From Candidatus Falkowiibacteriota bacterium (lineage in GTDB: Bacteria; Patescibacteriota; Patescibacteriia; CAIXNZ01), in the NCBI GenBank assembly GCA_903920975.1, contig CAIXNZ010000085.1, forward strand, positions 1-5,374: a stretch of DNA of 5,374 bases, in the 5' to 3' direction. A program made the position numbers and the translations under genes. This document shows, piece after piece, positions 5,348-5,374 of the stretch. The notes beneath the pieces were generated by a model. It was given only the letters and a program-made list of their open reading frames with translations, did no database searches and had not been told where the DNA came from. How positions within the stretch are numbered: position 1 is the stretch's first letter; each line of letters opens with the position of its first letter.

Positions 5348-5374
5348 AAATTTATTTATTAATAATCATTTAAT
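5348..5374 (-). other. AT-rich leader upstream of the head ORF
   Basis: These 27 bases up to the window edge are almost entirely A/T on the minus strand (25 of 27) and precede the ATG at 5345-5347. There is no SD. They probably form the gap to the major capsid gene, which is not visible here. Confidence 0.4.

Overview
The window looks like part of the late structural region of a tailed siphophage or prophage. A minus-strand operon, read from high to low coordinates, encodes a small head-associated protein whose frame runs into a tandem glycosyltransferase. After it come an HK97 gp6-like head-tail connector, a head-closure/adaptor protein, an HK97 gp10-like protein, a tail terminator, a 58-residue unknown protein, the tail tube (major tail) protein and, at the window edge, the start of a probable tail assembly chaperone. 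This is the standard connector-to-tail order. The major capsid protein should lie just beyond position 5374 and the tape measure just before position 1.

Two things break the standard order. First, about 1.4 kb of glycosyltransferase coding sequence sits between the small head gene and the connector. Its reading frame is open far upstream of any usable start and joins the 99-codon head ORF by a -1 shift. The overlap holds an A9G run containing A AAA AAG and, 12 nt further on, A AAG GGG, both in the register needed for -1 slippage. The predicted fusion is 490 residues. Second, a plus-strand cassette (about 260-907) sits between the tail tube gene and the chaperone. It carries a membrane-anchored proline-rich protein with a compact Cys-containing C-terminus, a 47-residue highly basic protein, and a strong terminator. 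This is the layout of a phage moron.

The host cannot be fixed from the sequence. The start regions are AT-rich, almost all lack a Shine-Dalgarno sequence, and TAA, TAG and TGA all appear as stops, so the standard bacterial code fits. These traits and the style of the small proteins suit a phage of an uncultivated bacterium with weak SD use, such as Patescibacteria/CPR or Bacteroidota. That is inference. No tRNA, rRNA, CRISPR array, insertion sequence or attachment site was seen.
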